Assembly: GCA_025774115.1 (NCBI GenBank)
Contig: JALGWN010000002.1
Location: 1 to 38,022 of the forward strand
From: a bacterium
GTDB taxonomy: Bacteria; Arandabacterota; Arandabacteria; Arandabacterales; Arandabacteraceae
Direction: 5' to 3'
Length of the DNA stretch: 38,022 nt
Shown in pieces: positions 24,884-32,664 of this stretch; within the stretch, counting starts at the first letter, position 1; the number at the start of each line of letters is the position of its first letter. A program made the position numbers and the translations under genes. Below the pieces are notes generated by a model that saw only the letters and a list, made by a program, of their open reading frames with translations, searched no databases and was not told the DNA's origin.

Positions 24884-25645
24884 TCAACCAAGATCACCGA
24901 CCCGCTCCAGGAGCTTCTTGGAGGCCTCGATCTGAAGCGTGACGCTCCGCTGGTCGGCCTCGAAGCCGCGATGGAGTGCGATCATCTCTACCATTTCATC
25001 TATAGGGTTGACGTTGGACCGCTCCAGCGCCCCTTGCACTATCTGGGTCCGGCTAAAGTCCACGTTCTCATACCGTGCATTGTTCGATGCAAAGATGTTG
25101 CCCTGCCGGTCGAGGTTCTCAGGATCGGAGAAGGCTACGACCCTGATCGTGTCCACCTCCTCACCATCCACGACCACCCCGCCGTCGGGCGTGACTTCAA
25201 CTTCCTCGCCCTGGACGGCAATGGGTCCACCCGAGCCCATCACGAGGTTCCCGCCATAGGTGGCAAGCAGCCCCACCTCGGTCAGGGTGAAGGAGCCCGA
25301 TCGCGTGAAGCGCTCACCGAACGGCGTATCCACCACGAAGAAGCCTTCCCCGTCTATCGCAAGGTCGAAGTTACGGTGCGTGTATTCGATCCGTCCCTGC
25401 TCGAAGGAGGTATAGATGCCAACGGTTTTTTGCTCGTCTTCGCCTTGCGGCTTCGACGTGGCTACGCCGGCAGTCTCACCCATTTGGGCTGCCCCAGCTC
25501 CCATCGATTTCCTGAGCAGCGTGGCGAACGCCCTCTGGGTCTTAAAGCCCGGAGTGTTGACGTTGGCCAGATTATTGGCAATCAGTTCCTGCCTCAGGAC
25601 CTTCACCGACATGTCCTTGGCCAACTTGCCTACACCGTCTACCAT
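24884..25645 (-). CDS. flgF: Proximal rod protein FlgF (hook-basal body family)
   Basis: This 253-residue rod protein begins at ATG 25645, six bases after an exact GGAGG; an upstream in-frame extension lacks rod features. The N-terminal motif LIANNLANVNTPGFKTQRAF is present, then FDLAIDGEGFFVV and C-terminal NPIDEMVEMIALHRGFEADQRS, all typical of FlgF/FlhO. It is the first gene of the rod-ring-junction unit and lies just after a sigma-54-type promoter. Confidence 0.95.
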   Translation of the reverse strand: MVDGVGKLAKDMSVKVLRQELIANNLANVNTPGFKTQRAFATLLRKSMGAGAAQMGETAGVATSKPQGEDEQKTVGIYTSFEQGRIEYTHRNFDLAIDGEGFFVVDTPFGERFTRSGSFTLTEVGLLATYGGNLVMGSGGPIAVQGEEVEVTPDGGVVVDGEEVDTIRVVAFSDPENLDRQGNIFASNNARYENVDFSRTQIVQGALERSNVNPIDEMVEMIALHRGFEADQRSVTLQIEASKKLLERVGDLG

Positions 25646-25679
25646 ACACACCTCCGTTTTTACCCCGACCATTAGACGA

Positions 25680-25695
25680 AGCAAGCCCCTTGCCA
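25680..25695 (-). promoter_or_regulatory. Sigma-54 (RpoN)-type promoter of flgF unit
   Basis: The minus strand reads TGGCAAGGGGCTTGCT, against the consensus TGGCACG-N4-TTGCW: only one position differs, and the GG/GC pair has the correct spacing. The predicted transcript start is near 25669, giving a 24-nt leader that contains the flgF ribosome site. Activation would need an enhancer-binding protein of the FlrC/FleR type, not seen in this window. Confidence 0.78.
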
Positions 25696-26155
25696 AAACC
25701 CCAGGATTCCCCAAGATTTGGGCGCCATTTGCTAACTTGCGCATTACCAAGGGATTGGCGCGGCGTGTGCCCTAGGCCACGAGCGTTGGGCACTCTCATC
25801 AGCTACGAAACAAGGAATCAGACCGGAAGATATTTCCACCCTAGGGAAAGGACAAACCACCGGTGAGACACGTAGGGTGGCACTGCCCGATCAGGAATTG
25901 CCACACTCCACAGGCGTCCCTTGCCAGCATAGCGTTCCCGAGAGCGTGACCCCGTGCTTTCGAAGCACGAGTACCCCACCGACAACGAGTCGGGATCACC
26001 CGCACACTCCAAGTCAATCGGCCTCTGCCTTTGCTACAACCCCCAGCAATAAAAGCGGCTCTGGAATTCCACACCGGGCCCGAAGCGGGCAGGCTTGCAT
26101 ACCTGCACTTCCGTTCAAGAACTCGGAAGATGGATATTCTCAGCTGTTTACGCCG
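25696..26155. other. Non-coding segment rich in inverted repeats (candidate RNA or enhancer region)
   Basis: No convincing gene lies between the HDOD stop and the sigma-54 promoter. Several dyads occur. 25953-25969 (CGTGC...GCACG) has a minus-strand loop TTCGAAA, like a tRNA T-arm. 25979-25993 has CCGAC/GTCGG arms. 25946-25952 pairs with 25993-25999 and encloses both, giving a compact three-way junction. Other dyads are 25933-25946, 25877-25904 (GTGGCA...TGCCAC with an inner CTG/CAG) and 25710-25722 (CCCAA/TTGGG). It is not a complete tRNA: too short and without an anticodon arm. It may be a structured RNA or binding sites for a sigma-54 activator. I do not recognise a known riboswitch. Confidence 0.4.
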
Positions 26156-27103
26156 CTACCCTTCAAGGGTTTCAGTGGTGCCTTCGATGCGTTGGCGGGA
26201 GGAGGAGATCATCTCCGGGAGGGCTTGGGTCAGCTTGTTGAGGAGTCCCTGGTCGGGGAGCGCTATGCCGCCAGGCAGCCAGCGGAAATCCGAGGGGGTC
26301 AAGACGGTACGACCATCGTGTAGAAGGTTCACGCAGTGGTCGGCCATAGCGACGATAGATGTGAGCTTTGCATGCGATGGCGCTTCGGCTGGATGATGGT
26401 GGAGGGCCACTGCCTCCACTATCTCCTGGGGCAGGTTCCACTTTAGACAGACCTTCGAGCCAACTTCGGCATGGGTGGCCCCTACGATCTCGGTCTCGAT
26501 TTCATCCTTCCTCCGCCATTCCGACTCGGGATCGGGTCGATGCCTGCCGCAGGGCAGCGGGGACCGCCCGCTGCGAGATACGTCAAAGGCAGACTTGACC
26601 CCTTGGGCGAGGGAGGTACGCATGTCGGGATCCAGGGCCTGGTCGATGGCGACTTTGCCGACATCATGGAGCAGCCCGGCGCTAAAGGCCATGCTGTAGA
26701 CCCTGGCATCGATTCGCCTTGCGAGCATCTGCGAGGCGTAAGCCGCTCCCACGGAGTGCTCCCATAGGCTTCCGGCCTCGAGGCCGTAGGCGGTGAGTTT
26801 CCGGGAGAGGATGTTACCCACGGAGACCGAGACTAGAACACTTCGCACGTTGGCGAAGCCTAAGAGCACGAGAGCCTCTGTGACATTGTAGACTCTTCTG
26901 GGAAGCCCGAAGTAGGCCGAGTTGGCCATCCTCAAGACCTTGCCTGAAAGACCCTGATCCAGGGCTACCACCTCACCGACCTTGGTGAGCTGGATACTGT
27001 GATCCCTGAGCATCGTCATCACGCGCCGGACCGCCTTGGGAAACGGGGGGATGTTGCCGGTAAACCTCAGGAGTCTCTGCCTTGTAAGGGTCTGGTTCGT
27101 CAT
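26156..27103 (-). CDS. HDOD-domain signalling protein
   Basis: This 315-residue cytosolic protein is nearly all HDOD domain (about 10-270): GNIPPFPKAVRRVMTML, LSGKVLRMANSAYFGLPRR, ALVLLGFANVRSVLVSVSV. An HDVGK pair near 146-150 and an HHHP segment are kept, unlike many HDOD proteins, so hydrolase activity cannot be ruled out. An Arg/Pro-rich insertion near 175-200 is unusual. The start ATG 27103 follows GGAG by 7 nt at the end of the FapA-like gene, so it is the last gene of the fliL-to-HDOD unit. Confidence 0.88.
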   Translation of the reverse strand: MTNQTLTRQRLLRFTGNIPPFPKAVRRVMTMLRDHSIQLTKVGEVVALDQGLSGKVLRMANSAYFGLPRRVYNVTEALVLLGFANVRSVLVSVSVGNILSRKLTAYGLEAGSLWEHSVGAAYASQMLARRIDARVYSMAFSAGLLHDVGKVAIDQALDPDMRTSLAQGVKSAFDVSRSGRSPLPCGRHRPDPESEWRRKDEIETEIVGATHAEVGSKVCLKWNLPQEIVEAVALHHHPAEAPSHAKLTSIVAMADHCVNLLHDGRTVLTPSDFRWLPGGIALPDQGLLNKLTQALPEMISSSRQRIEGTTETLEG

Positions 27104-27107
27104 GGGA

Positions 27108-27932
27108 TCACTCCATGTTCCAGGTGTCCAGTATTATGCGGCCTTCAAGCAGCCGGAAGACGACGGGCCCCGTCTCCATATCGTTTATCACCCTGGCAAA
27201 GCAGATCGAGATCTCGAGCGGTGGATACGACGCCTTGCCGACCTTAAGAACTGCTTGGTTGTTAAGCGTAGTCCGTGTCCTCGTTTCTATGATCTCTTCG
27301 CCGGCCGCTACAATGTCGGCCTGTATGGCATCGGCGGCGGCTTTCATATCGAGCGCCGATTCGGCCCTATCATCCCGGCCGGAGCCGCCCTGGATCGCGG
27401 CCATATCCTTCAAGAAGCCTATTCTCTTCCTGGTGAGTTGCATGGCCTCGCGCTCCAGCTGCTCTATACGAAGAGCCAGGACCGGATCCACACCCACCTC
27501 GATCCTGGTCGTTACCGGCCGCCGGCTTCCCACGACTGCGGCTTCCACGTTGCCACGGGCGTGTATCTCCCCTCCGACGATCGCACCATGCTCCTTCCAC
27601 GCTCGTACATCTCCCCCCGCAAAAACGGTGCTGGAAAGGATGGCCTTGGTGACCTCTACCCTGCCCTTGGCCTCGATACGCTGGCCCTGTACAAACCCGG
27701 CCGAGAAGTCGCCCCCGCAGGTTACGCTCCCTGCGCCTGTTCCCAGGAAGCCACCTTCTATACGCACGTTGCCTTCGACCTCGATAAGGGCGTCTTCCAC
27801 ATTGCCGCGTACGGTAAGGTCTCCATACACCCTGAGGCGGGCGCCCGATCGCACGTTGCCTTCGATCTCGACGTTCTCTTCATAGACCTCGAGTCCGGAC
27901 GACCGCCGGATGTCCTCAGTTACAACCTTCAC
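27108..27932 (-). CDS. FapA-like (DUF342) polymer-forming protein
   Basis: This 274-residue protein starts at GTG 27932 after AAGGA, overlapping the PilZ gene by 17 bp; a longer upstream frame only shadows PilZ. Repeated short strands with Gly turns (VEIEGNVRSGARLRVYGDLTV, EVEGNVRIEGGFL) suggest a beta-helix at about 15-130. A coiled coil follows (about 155-215), then a C-terminal strand region. This is the pattern of the FapA/DUF342 C-terminus; the longer N-terminal part of FapA is missing. Its exact role at flagella is unknown. It sits with PilZ and HDOD genes. Confidence 0.82.
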   Translation of the reverse strand: MKVVTEDIRRSSGLEVYEENVEIEGNVRSGARLRVYGDLTVRGNVEDALIEVEGNVRIEGGFLGTGAGSVTCGGDFSAGFVQGQRIEAKGRVEVTKAILSSTVFAGGDVRAWKEHGAIVGGEIHARGNVEAAVVGSRRPVTTRIEVGVDPVLALRIEQLEREAMQLTRKRIGFLKDMAAIQGGSGRDDRAESALDMKAAADAIQADIVAAGEEIIETRTRTTLNNQAVLKVGKASYPPLEISICFARVINDMETGPVVFRLLEGRIILDTWNME

Positions 27933-28374
27933 TTGAGTCGTCCTTTTGCTTGATTGTGCTTTCGGCCCGCATCTTCTCCCTGGCCCGCCTGATCTGCTCC
28001 CTGAAGGCATAGGTGAGAACCTTCCCCCTGTCGCTTTCAGAGAACCCGACAAACTTGATGCAGGCTATCTTGGTGTACTTATAGGGATTACCGGAACTAT
28101 CCTTATCGACCACACCGACGACGCGCCCATAGATCTTCATGTCTTCGTCCGTGTCCGGTATGGTGAAGCGCAGGCATATAGAGTCATCCATCGAAACCTC
28201 GATGGGTGCCACTATCTTGGCCCCACCTCCACCTATCTCCCACATTTCAGCCTCCGTCCAGAGGTCATCTGAGATGTGGCCTTCGTGGTTGAGGCACACC
28301 ATCTCCACCCTGATGGCGGCGGGGATCCTAAGGAACTCCCGCGCCTTGTAGCATGTTTTGTCACGATCCGTCAT
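27916..28374 (-). CDS. PilZ-domain c-di-GMP effector
   Basis: This 152-residue protein starts at ATG 28374 after GGAGG. The N-terminal part has RIPAAIRVEMVCL, an RxxxR-like element replaced by KAREFLRI, and EMWEIGGGGAKIVAPIEVSMDD corresponds to the PilZ D/NxSxxG motif in loosened form. KIYGRVVGVV and CIKFVGFSESDRGKVL are typical of the PilZ end. It may sense c-di-GMP and adjust motility, but because the ligand-binding residues are not canonical, binding is not certain. Confidence 0.78.
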   Translation of the reverse strand: MTDRDKTCYKAREFLRIPAAIRVEMVCLNHEGHISDDLWTEAEMWEIGGGGAKIVAPIEVSMDDSICLRFTIPDTDEDMKIYGRVVGVVDKDSSGNPYKYTKIACIKFVGFSESDRGKVLTYAFREQIRRAREKMRAESTIKQKDDSSEGCN

Positions 28375-28376
28375 TC

Positions 28377-28589
28377 TCAAACCTCCAGGTCCACCCGCTT
28401 GCCGGGGCTTTGCGTACTTCCGCTGCTCTCGTTATTATCGGCATCTTCGTGCTCCCGCTTGCCTGCTGCCGGACCCTGGCGGTCAGAATCCCTGCGACGC
28501 CTGTTCTGCTCCCGGCGCGATTTGTCTCCCGGTGCGATTCTGTCCGGCCGCGTCGGTCCTGACGGCGGCTCATATTCGATTCGAGGCAT
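28377..28589 (-). CDS. Small hydrophilic Arg/Pro-rich protein of unknown function
   Basis: This 70-residue frame begins at ATG 28589, 10 bp after the fliA stop, with an AGGTGG-type site, and ends two bases before the PilZ ATG, fully filling the fliA-PilZ gap. It has no hydrophobic segment and is rich in Arg, Asp, Ser, Gly and Pro (REQNRRRRDSDRQG), so it is likely disordered. I do not recognise a family. Position and ribosome site support a real gene; composition alone would not. Confidence 0.5.
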   Translation of the reverse strand: MPRIEYEPPSGPTRPDRIAPGDKSRREQNRRRRDSDRQGPAAGKREHEDADNNESSGSTQSPGKRVDLEV

Positions 28590-28599
28590 AGGTCACCAC

Positions 28600-29385
28600 C
28601 TAACCCCCCAGATGAATCCTCAGCCTGGCCCTTAAGAGCAGAATGGCCCTGGAGTGAATCTGCGAGATCCTTGACTCGCTGACACCCACGACGTCACCGA
28701 TTTCCTTCATTCTCAAGCCCTCATAGTAGTAAAGCCCTAAAATCGTTCTCTCCATGTGCGGGAGCTCCCTTAGGCCCTCCACCATCACCAGGGCTAACTC
28801 CTCCCGCTCCAGTTTGCTCAGCGGATCTTCCTGCTGAACACCGGCGTGGCTTGCGGCTATATCCAGTTCCTCGTCTCCACTCTCGAGGATGTCGTCAAGC
28901 GAATAGAGATCGACAGCCGTGGCCATCGATAGCAGCCTGGAAAGCTCATCCTCCGAGATACCGGCTTCCTTGGCAATCTCGCGGTCCGTCGGGTATCTCC
29001 CGAGGGTTCTCTCGAGGTTATGGATGGCCCGGTCAAGGCCCCTGAGCTTGGACCTTGTCGAATAGGGGAGCATATCCTGCTTTCTGAGCTCATCCAGAAT
29101 TGCTCCCTTTATCCTGTATCTTGCGTAGGTCTCGAGCTTTGCTCCTCTCGCCGGATCGAAATCGTCCACGGCCTTTATGAGTCCCACCGTTCCCGCGCTT
29201 GTAAGATCGTCTACATCCACCTGTTGCGGGAGGCTATCCGCCATACTCTTTGCGATGCACCTTACGAGCCACATGCGGTCTTCGATGGCCTGATCCCGCG
29301 TGTCGGCCACAGCGATATGGTCGTTTACTCCACCATGGCCTTCCGGGGGCTTTGTATATGTCAGACCATCCGTTTCTTGCATCAA
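28600..29385 (-). CDS. fliA: Flagellar sigma factor sigma-28 (FliA)
   Basis: This 261-residue sigma factor directs late flagellar genes. Region 2 (about 40-115) has VDVDDLTSAGTVGLIKAV and ETYARYRIKGAILDELRK; region 3 is at about 125-185 (TDREIAKEAGIS); region 4 is at about 205-260 with helix-turn-helix MKEIGDVVGVSESRISQIHSRA. The start overlaps the flhF stop (ATGA). Its probable target in this window is the fliC promoter at 8430-8456 and its probable inhibitor is FlgM at 5129-5437. Confidence 0.96.
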   Translation of the reverse strand: MMQETDGLTYTKPPEGHGGVNDHIAVADTRDQAIEDRMWLVRCIAKSMADSLPQQVDVDDLTSAGTVGLIKAVDDFDPARGAKLETYARYRIKGAILDELRKQDMLPYSTRSKLRGLDRAIHNLERTLGRYPTDREIAKEAGISEDELSRLLSMATAVDLYSLDDILESGDEELDIAASHAGVQQEDPLSKLEREELALVMVEGLRELPHMERTILGLYYYEGLRMKEIGDVVGVSESRISQIHSRAILLLRARLRIHLGG

Positions 29386-30578
29386 CCTCTCCCGCCGGCA
29401 CCCTGGGTTGCAACCGATCTCACACCGTCCAATATCTTCTCTGACAGCAGATCCGCGTCAGGTACGTGGACGCCGTCCCCGACACCCCTCCCACCGGTGA
29501 CAAATGCCACCGGGATGCCGCTCGCAATCGAGGCCGATATGGGGCCGCCTATCCTCGTGGCCTCATCCAGTTTGGTAAGCACCAGACTCATGCCCGATGC
29601 CTGCGGGATGCAGGAGGCGATGGCGCAGACGTTCCAGGGGTCCATGGTGGCGTCCACCACGAGCCTCAAGCCCATACCCGGGATTTCCTTTGAGGCCTCG
29701 ACCAAAAAGCGCATCTCCGTATCACCGAGGTCGGAGATGCTGGGCGTGTCGACCAGGATGGGATCTTTCTCCTTCTTTAGCATCTTCGCCATTTTGTCCA
29801 TGCTGGAGATCTGCCTGAACTTAAGTCCCAGGCGCTTGCACCGGGTTTTTAGCCACGCGGTGTCTTCGTCATCGCCGCCGAAGAAGACCACTCGAGGCTT
29901 TACGTTGTTATTGAGGAAGACCGTCCGGGCGACTTTGAGGAGCGTGGTGGTCTTACCCGATCCGGAAGGGCCTAGGAAGACCAGGATCCTATCCTCGGTG
30001 CGGGCCGCGGGGACTCCCCCCACCAGCGCCTTTACGAGTTGGTCCGATGCCGCATCACTCCTGAGGAGCGACGCCGGGATCTTGCCTTCCAGCATCGCCG
30101 GATCGAAACCTGCATTGACGAGGTCCTTGTTGAGGGGAAGCACCTTTTCACTCCGCCGCGTGGCGGGGGCGTCGAAGCTCTCAAGGAGGTCTTTCAGGCG
30201 TGTCTCTATCTGCTTAAGCTCTGTGACGATATCCCTATCCAGTTTCCTCATGTCCTTAATCTCCTTAGTGTGTGGAGCCACGCTGCTCCGGCCGCTTGGC
30301 CCCGGTTGGGTCGCCTGCCACCGGTCGGGCTGCACGGCCCGGCTGGCGGCACCGACGACAGCCCCCACAGAGGCAACGGCACCCGCCGTCTCCGCTCGGG
30401 CTCGAGGCCGTCCACCCATCCGGTCGCGCGCGGCAACCACTTCTACCCGGCCCGCACGTCCTTTTCGGCCCCGGCTCCTCGAAGTCCCGAGGATCAGGGC
30501 TTCATCACCCATCTCACTGCGTACCAGATTCAGGGCTTCCGGAATGCTGGCTGCTGTAAACTTTTTGATCTTCATCAT
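29382..30578 (-). CDS. flhF: FlhF-type GTPase with degenerate motifs
   Basis: This 398-residue protein begins (M)MKIKKFTAASIPEALNLV, the FlhF start; the first 60 nt overlap the flhA end. After a low-complexity basic linker (about 35-105) comes a helical N domain (about 108-190), then an SRP-type GTPase domain. The P-loop GPSGSGKTTT (203-212) and TKLDEA (335-340) are good. The DTYR motif is replaced by GGDDED (234-239) and the DTAGR G3 motif by DTPSIS (277-282), so hydrolysis may be altered. FlhF places flagella at the cell pole. The usual flhG gene between flhF and fliA is absent. Confidence 0.92.
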   Translation of the reverse strand: MMKIKKFTAASIPEALNLVRSEMGDEALILGTSRSRGRKGRAGRVEVVAARDRMGGRPRARAETAGAVASVGAVVGAASRAVQPDRWQATQPGPSGRSSVAPHTKEIKDMRKLDRDIVTELKQIETRLKDLLESFDAPATRRSEKVLPLNKDLVNAGFDPAMLEGKIPASLLRSDAASDQLVKALVGGVPAARTEDRILVFLGPSGSGKTTTLLKVARTVFLNNNVKPRVVFFGGDDEDTAWLKTRCKRLGLKFRQISSMDKMAKMLKKEKDPILVDTPSISDLGDTEMRFLVEASKEIPGMGLRLVVDATMDPWNVCAIASCIPQASGMSLVLTKLDEATRIGGPISASIASGIPVAFVTGGRGVGDGVHVPDADLLSEKILDGVRSVATQGAGGRG

Positions 30579-32637
30579 GGAGTTTCACCATCCCTACCGA
30601 ATGGACCTCACAGTCCGTTGTTATCTCGCTGAAGGAGATCACCACCACCCTGGGGAGGCTGGTTTCAATAAGCCTCTTAAGGGCCAGTCTCACGTTGGGC
30701 GAGGTGATGAGTATGGGTCTATGGTTATTGGCAAGCATCGTTTTCGAGACTTCTTCGACGGCCTTTACGAGGCGCTGGGCCGCCCCCGGCTCCAAAACGG
30801 CGGTGACACCGCTCTTGGTCATCTGGATTGAATCGGCCACCATCTGCTCGATCCTGGGATCGGCGGTCGCCGCATAGATAAGGCCGTCGTCACTTTCGCA
30901 CATGTTGCATATGGTGCGCTGAAGCGCCGCCCGGACATACTCAGTCAAGACATCTATGTCCTTGGTGTACTGAGCATAATCCGATACGGTCTCGAGCACG
31001 GTAAGCACATCCTTAATCGGTATCTGTTCCCTGAGCAGGTTCTGCATCACACGGTGGAGGATGCCCAGGCTCACGGCCTGAGGGACGGCTTCCTCGACTA
31101 CCGCCGGATGATCGCGCTTCAGTTCATCGAGGATGTTGCTGACATCCTGCCTGCTCAGGATCTCGCTCGCGTAACCCTTGATGGTTTCCGAGAGATGCGT
31201 GCCCATGGCAACCGCGGCCTCCACAACGGTAAGCCCGAGACCTTCGGCCCGGTCCTTTTCCTGGGCACTGATCCACCTTGCGGGAAGCCCGAAGGCGGGG
31301 TCCCTGGTCTCGCGGCCCTCGAGGTCGGCAAGCGAATCCTTGGTGCCTATGACCAGGAACTGACCCGGGAAAACCTCTCCACGGGTCACCCTGGCGCCTT
31401 TGAGCCTTACCTCATATTCGTAGGGTTTGAGTTTGACGTCGTCACGGATCCTTATCGGAGGTACGACAAGCCCCAGATCCACCGCGACCTGGCGCCTCAA
31501 GCCCTTCACGCGTTCGAGGAAGTCTCCGCCCTCGGCGGGATCTATCATGGATATAAGGCCATAACCTATCATGAGCTCGAGCCTGTCCACCTTGGCGAGT
31601 TCCTCCAGGGCCTCCTGCTTCTTCTCTTTGACTTTTGTCTCATCGGGCTCGGCCGGCCTGGCGGCTTGCTTCCGCTTCATAACGGCGTAGCCCAGGCCGC
31701 CGGCCGCCGTTCCCAGCATGAGGAACGGGATCGTGGGCAGGCCCGGCACGAAGGCAACCACCGCGAGCGTCACCCCTACAATGGCCAGGGGTTTATAACG
31801 GGAGAAGAGCTGTCTTCCTATATCCACTCCGAGGTTGGACTCGGCTGCCGCGCGGCTCACCACAATCCCGGCCGAGGTGGAGACTATAAGCGCCGGCACC
31901 TGGGTGACCAAACCGTCACCCACGGTAAGCCGTGTATAGGTCCTCACGGCCTCGCCCACGGGAAGCCCCTGCTGGAGCACACCTATGGCCAGGCCTCCCA
32001 GGATGTTTATCAGGTTTATGACGATGCCGGCGATGGCATCACCCTTGACGAACTTGCTGGCACCGTCCATGGCGCCGTAGAAGTCAGCCTCCCGGGTTAT
32101 GTCCTCACGCCGCTGCTTGGCCTCGACATCATCAATGAGGCCGGCATTGAGATCGGCGTCTATGCTCATCTGTTTGCCCGGCATGGCGTCCAGGGTGAAG
32201 CGGGCGCTCACCTCGGCATTACGCTCGGTACCGCGTACGATGACGATGTATTGGATTAAGACTATGATGATGAAGATCACTAGCCCCACCACGTAGTTGC
32301 CCTTGACCACGAAGGAACCGAAAGCCGAGATCACCTCGCCGGCATTCGCTTGCCCCAGGATGAGCCGGGTCGAGGCCACGTTGAGGGACAACCGGAAGAG
32401 GGTCACGATCAGCATGAGGCTCGGGAAGACCGAGAGCTCGAGCGGGGCAGTCACATAAATCGACGCCAGGAGGAGCACAAGCGAGAAGGCGATATTAAAG
32501 GAAAGCAGGATGTCGAGGAGAAACGTGGGTAGCGGCACCACCATTATCCCCACGATCGATATCATGGCCACAGCGAAGAGAACATCGCCATGCGCCAGCA
32601 ATCCCGTCCTTCTGCCTAAGATCATTGGGCCTGCCAT
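30514..32637 (-). CDS. flhA: Export gate protein FlhA
   Basis: This 707-residue inner-membrane protein of the flagellar type III export gate has eight N-terminal membrane helices (about 15-325), the FHIPEP-type signature region near VVKGDAIAGIVINLINILGG, and a C-terminal cytosolic domain (about 360-690) that docks chaperone-substrate complexes. The C-terminus extends about 20 residues past the usual end, overlapping flhF. It follows flhB by 27 bp. Confidence 0.97.
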   Translation of the reverse strand: MAGPMILGRRTGLLAHGDVLFAVAMISIVGIMVVPLPTFLLDILLSFNIAFSLVLLLASIYVTAPLELSVFPSLMLIVTLFRLSLNVASTRLILGQANAGEVISAFGSFVVKGNYVVGLVIFIIIVLIQYIVIVRGTERNAEVSARFTLDAMPGKQMSIDADLNAGLIDDVEAKQRREDITREADFYGAMDGASKFVKGDAIAGIVINLINILGGLAIGVLQQGLPVGEAVRTYTRLTVGDGLVTQVPALIVSTSAGIVVSRAAAESNLGVDIGRQLFSRYKPLAIVGVTLAVVAFVPGLPTIPFLMLGTAAGGLGYAVMKRKQAARPAEPDETKVKEKKQEALEELAKVDRLELMIGYGLISMIDPAEGGDFLERVKGLRRQVAVDLGLVVPPIRIRDDVKLKPYEYEVRLKGARVTRGEVFPGQFLVIGTKDSLADLEGRETRDPAFGLPARWISAQEKDRAEGLGLTVVEAAVAMGTHLSETIKGYASEILSRQDVSNILDELKRDHPAVVEEAVPQAVSLGILHRVMQNLLREQIPIKDVLTVLETVSDYAQYTKDIDVLTEYVRAALQRTICNMCESDDGLIYAATADPRIEQMVADSIQMTKSGVTAVLEPGAAQRLVKAVEEVSKTMLANNHRPILITSPNVRLALKRLIETSLPRVVVISFSEITTDCEVHSVGMVKLHDEDQKVYSSQHSGSPESGTQ

Positions 32638-32664
32638 TAGATGTCTAACCCTCCTTCGCCCGCA

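Noticed and set aside
25930-26000. tRNA gene suggested by a T-arm-like hairpin
   Set aside because: The distance between the putative acceptor strands is too short and there is no anticodon arm, so it is reported only as unexplained structure.
25818-26323. Short frames on both strands in the HDOD-flgF gap
   Set aside because: They lack ribosome sites, overlap one another and the HDOD end, and have odd composition.
29020-30831. 603-codon open frame on the plus strand
   Set aside because: It lies opposite flhF, fliA and the end of flhA, which have clear family motifs, and its translation is repetitive Ser/Arg/Pro-rich with no recognisable domain. It is a mirror of codon bias.
31054-32259. 401-codon open frame on the plus strand
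   Set aside because: It is antisense to flhA, with His/Gly-rich translation and no domain.
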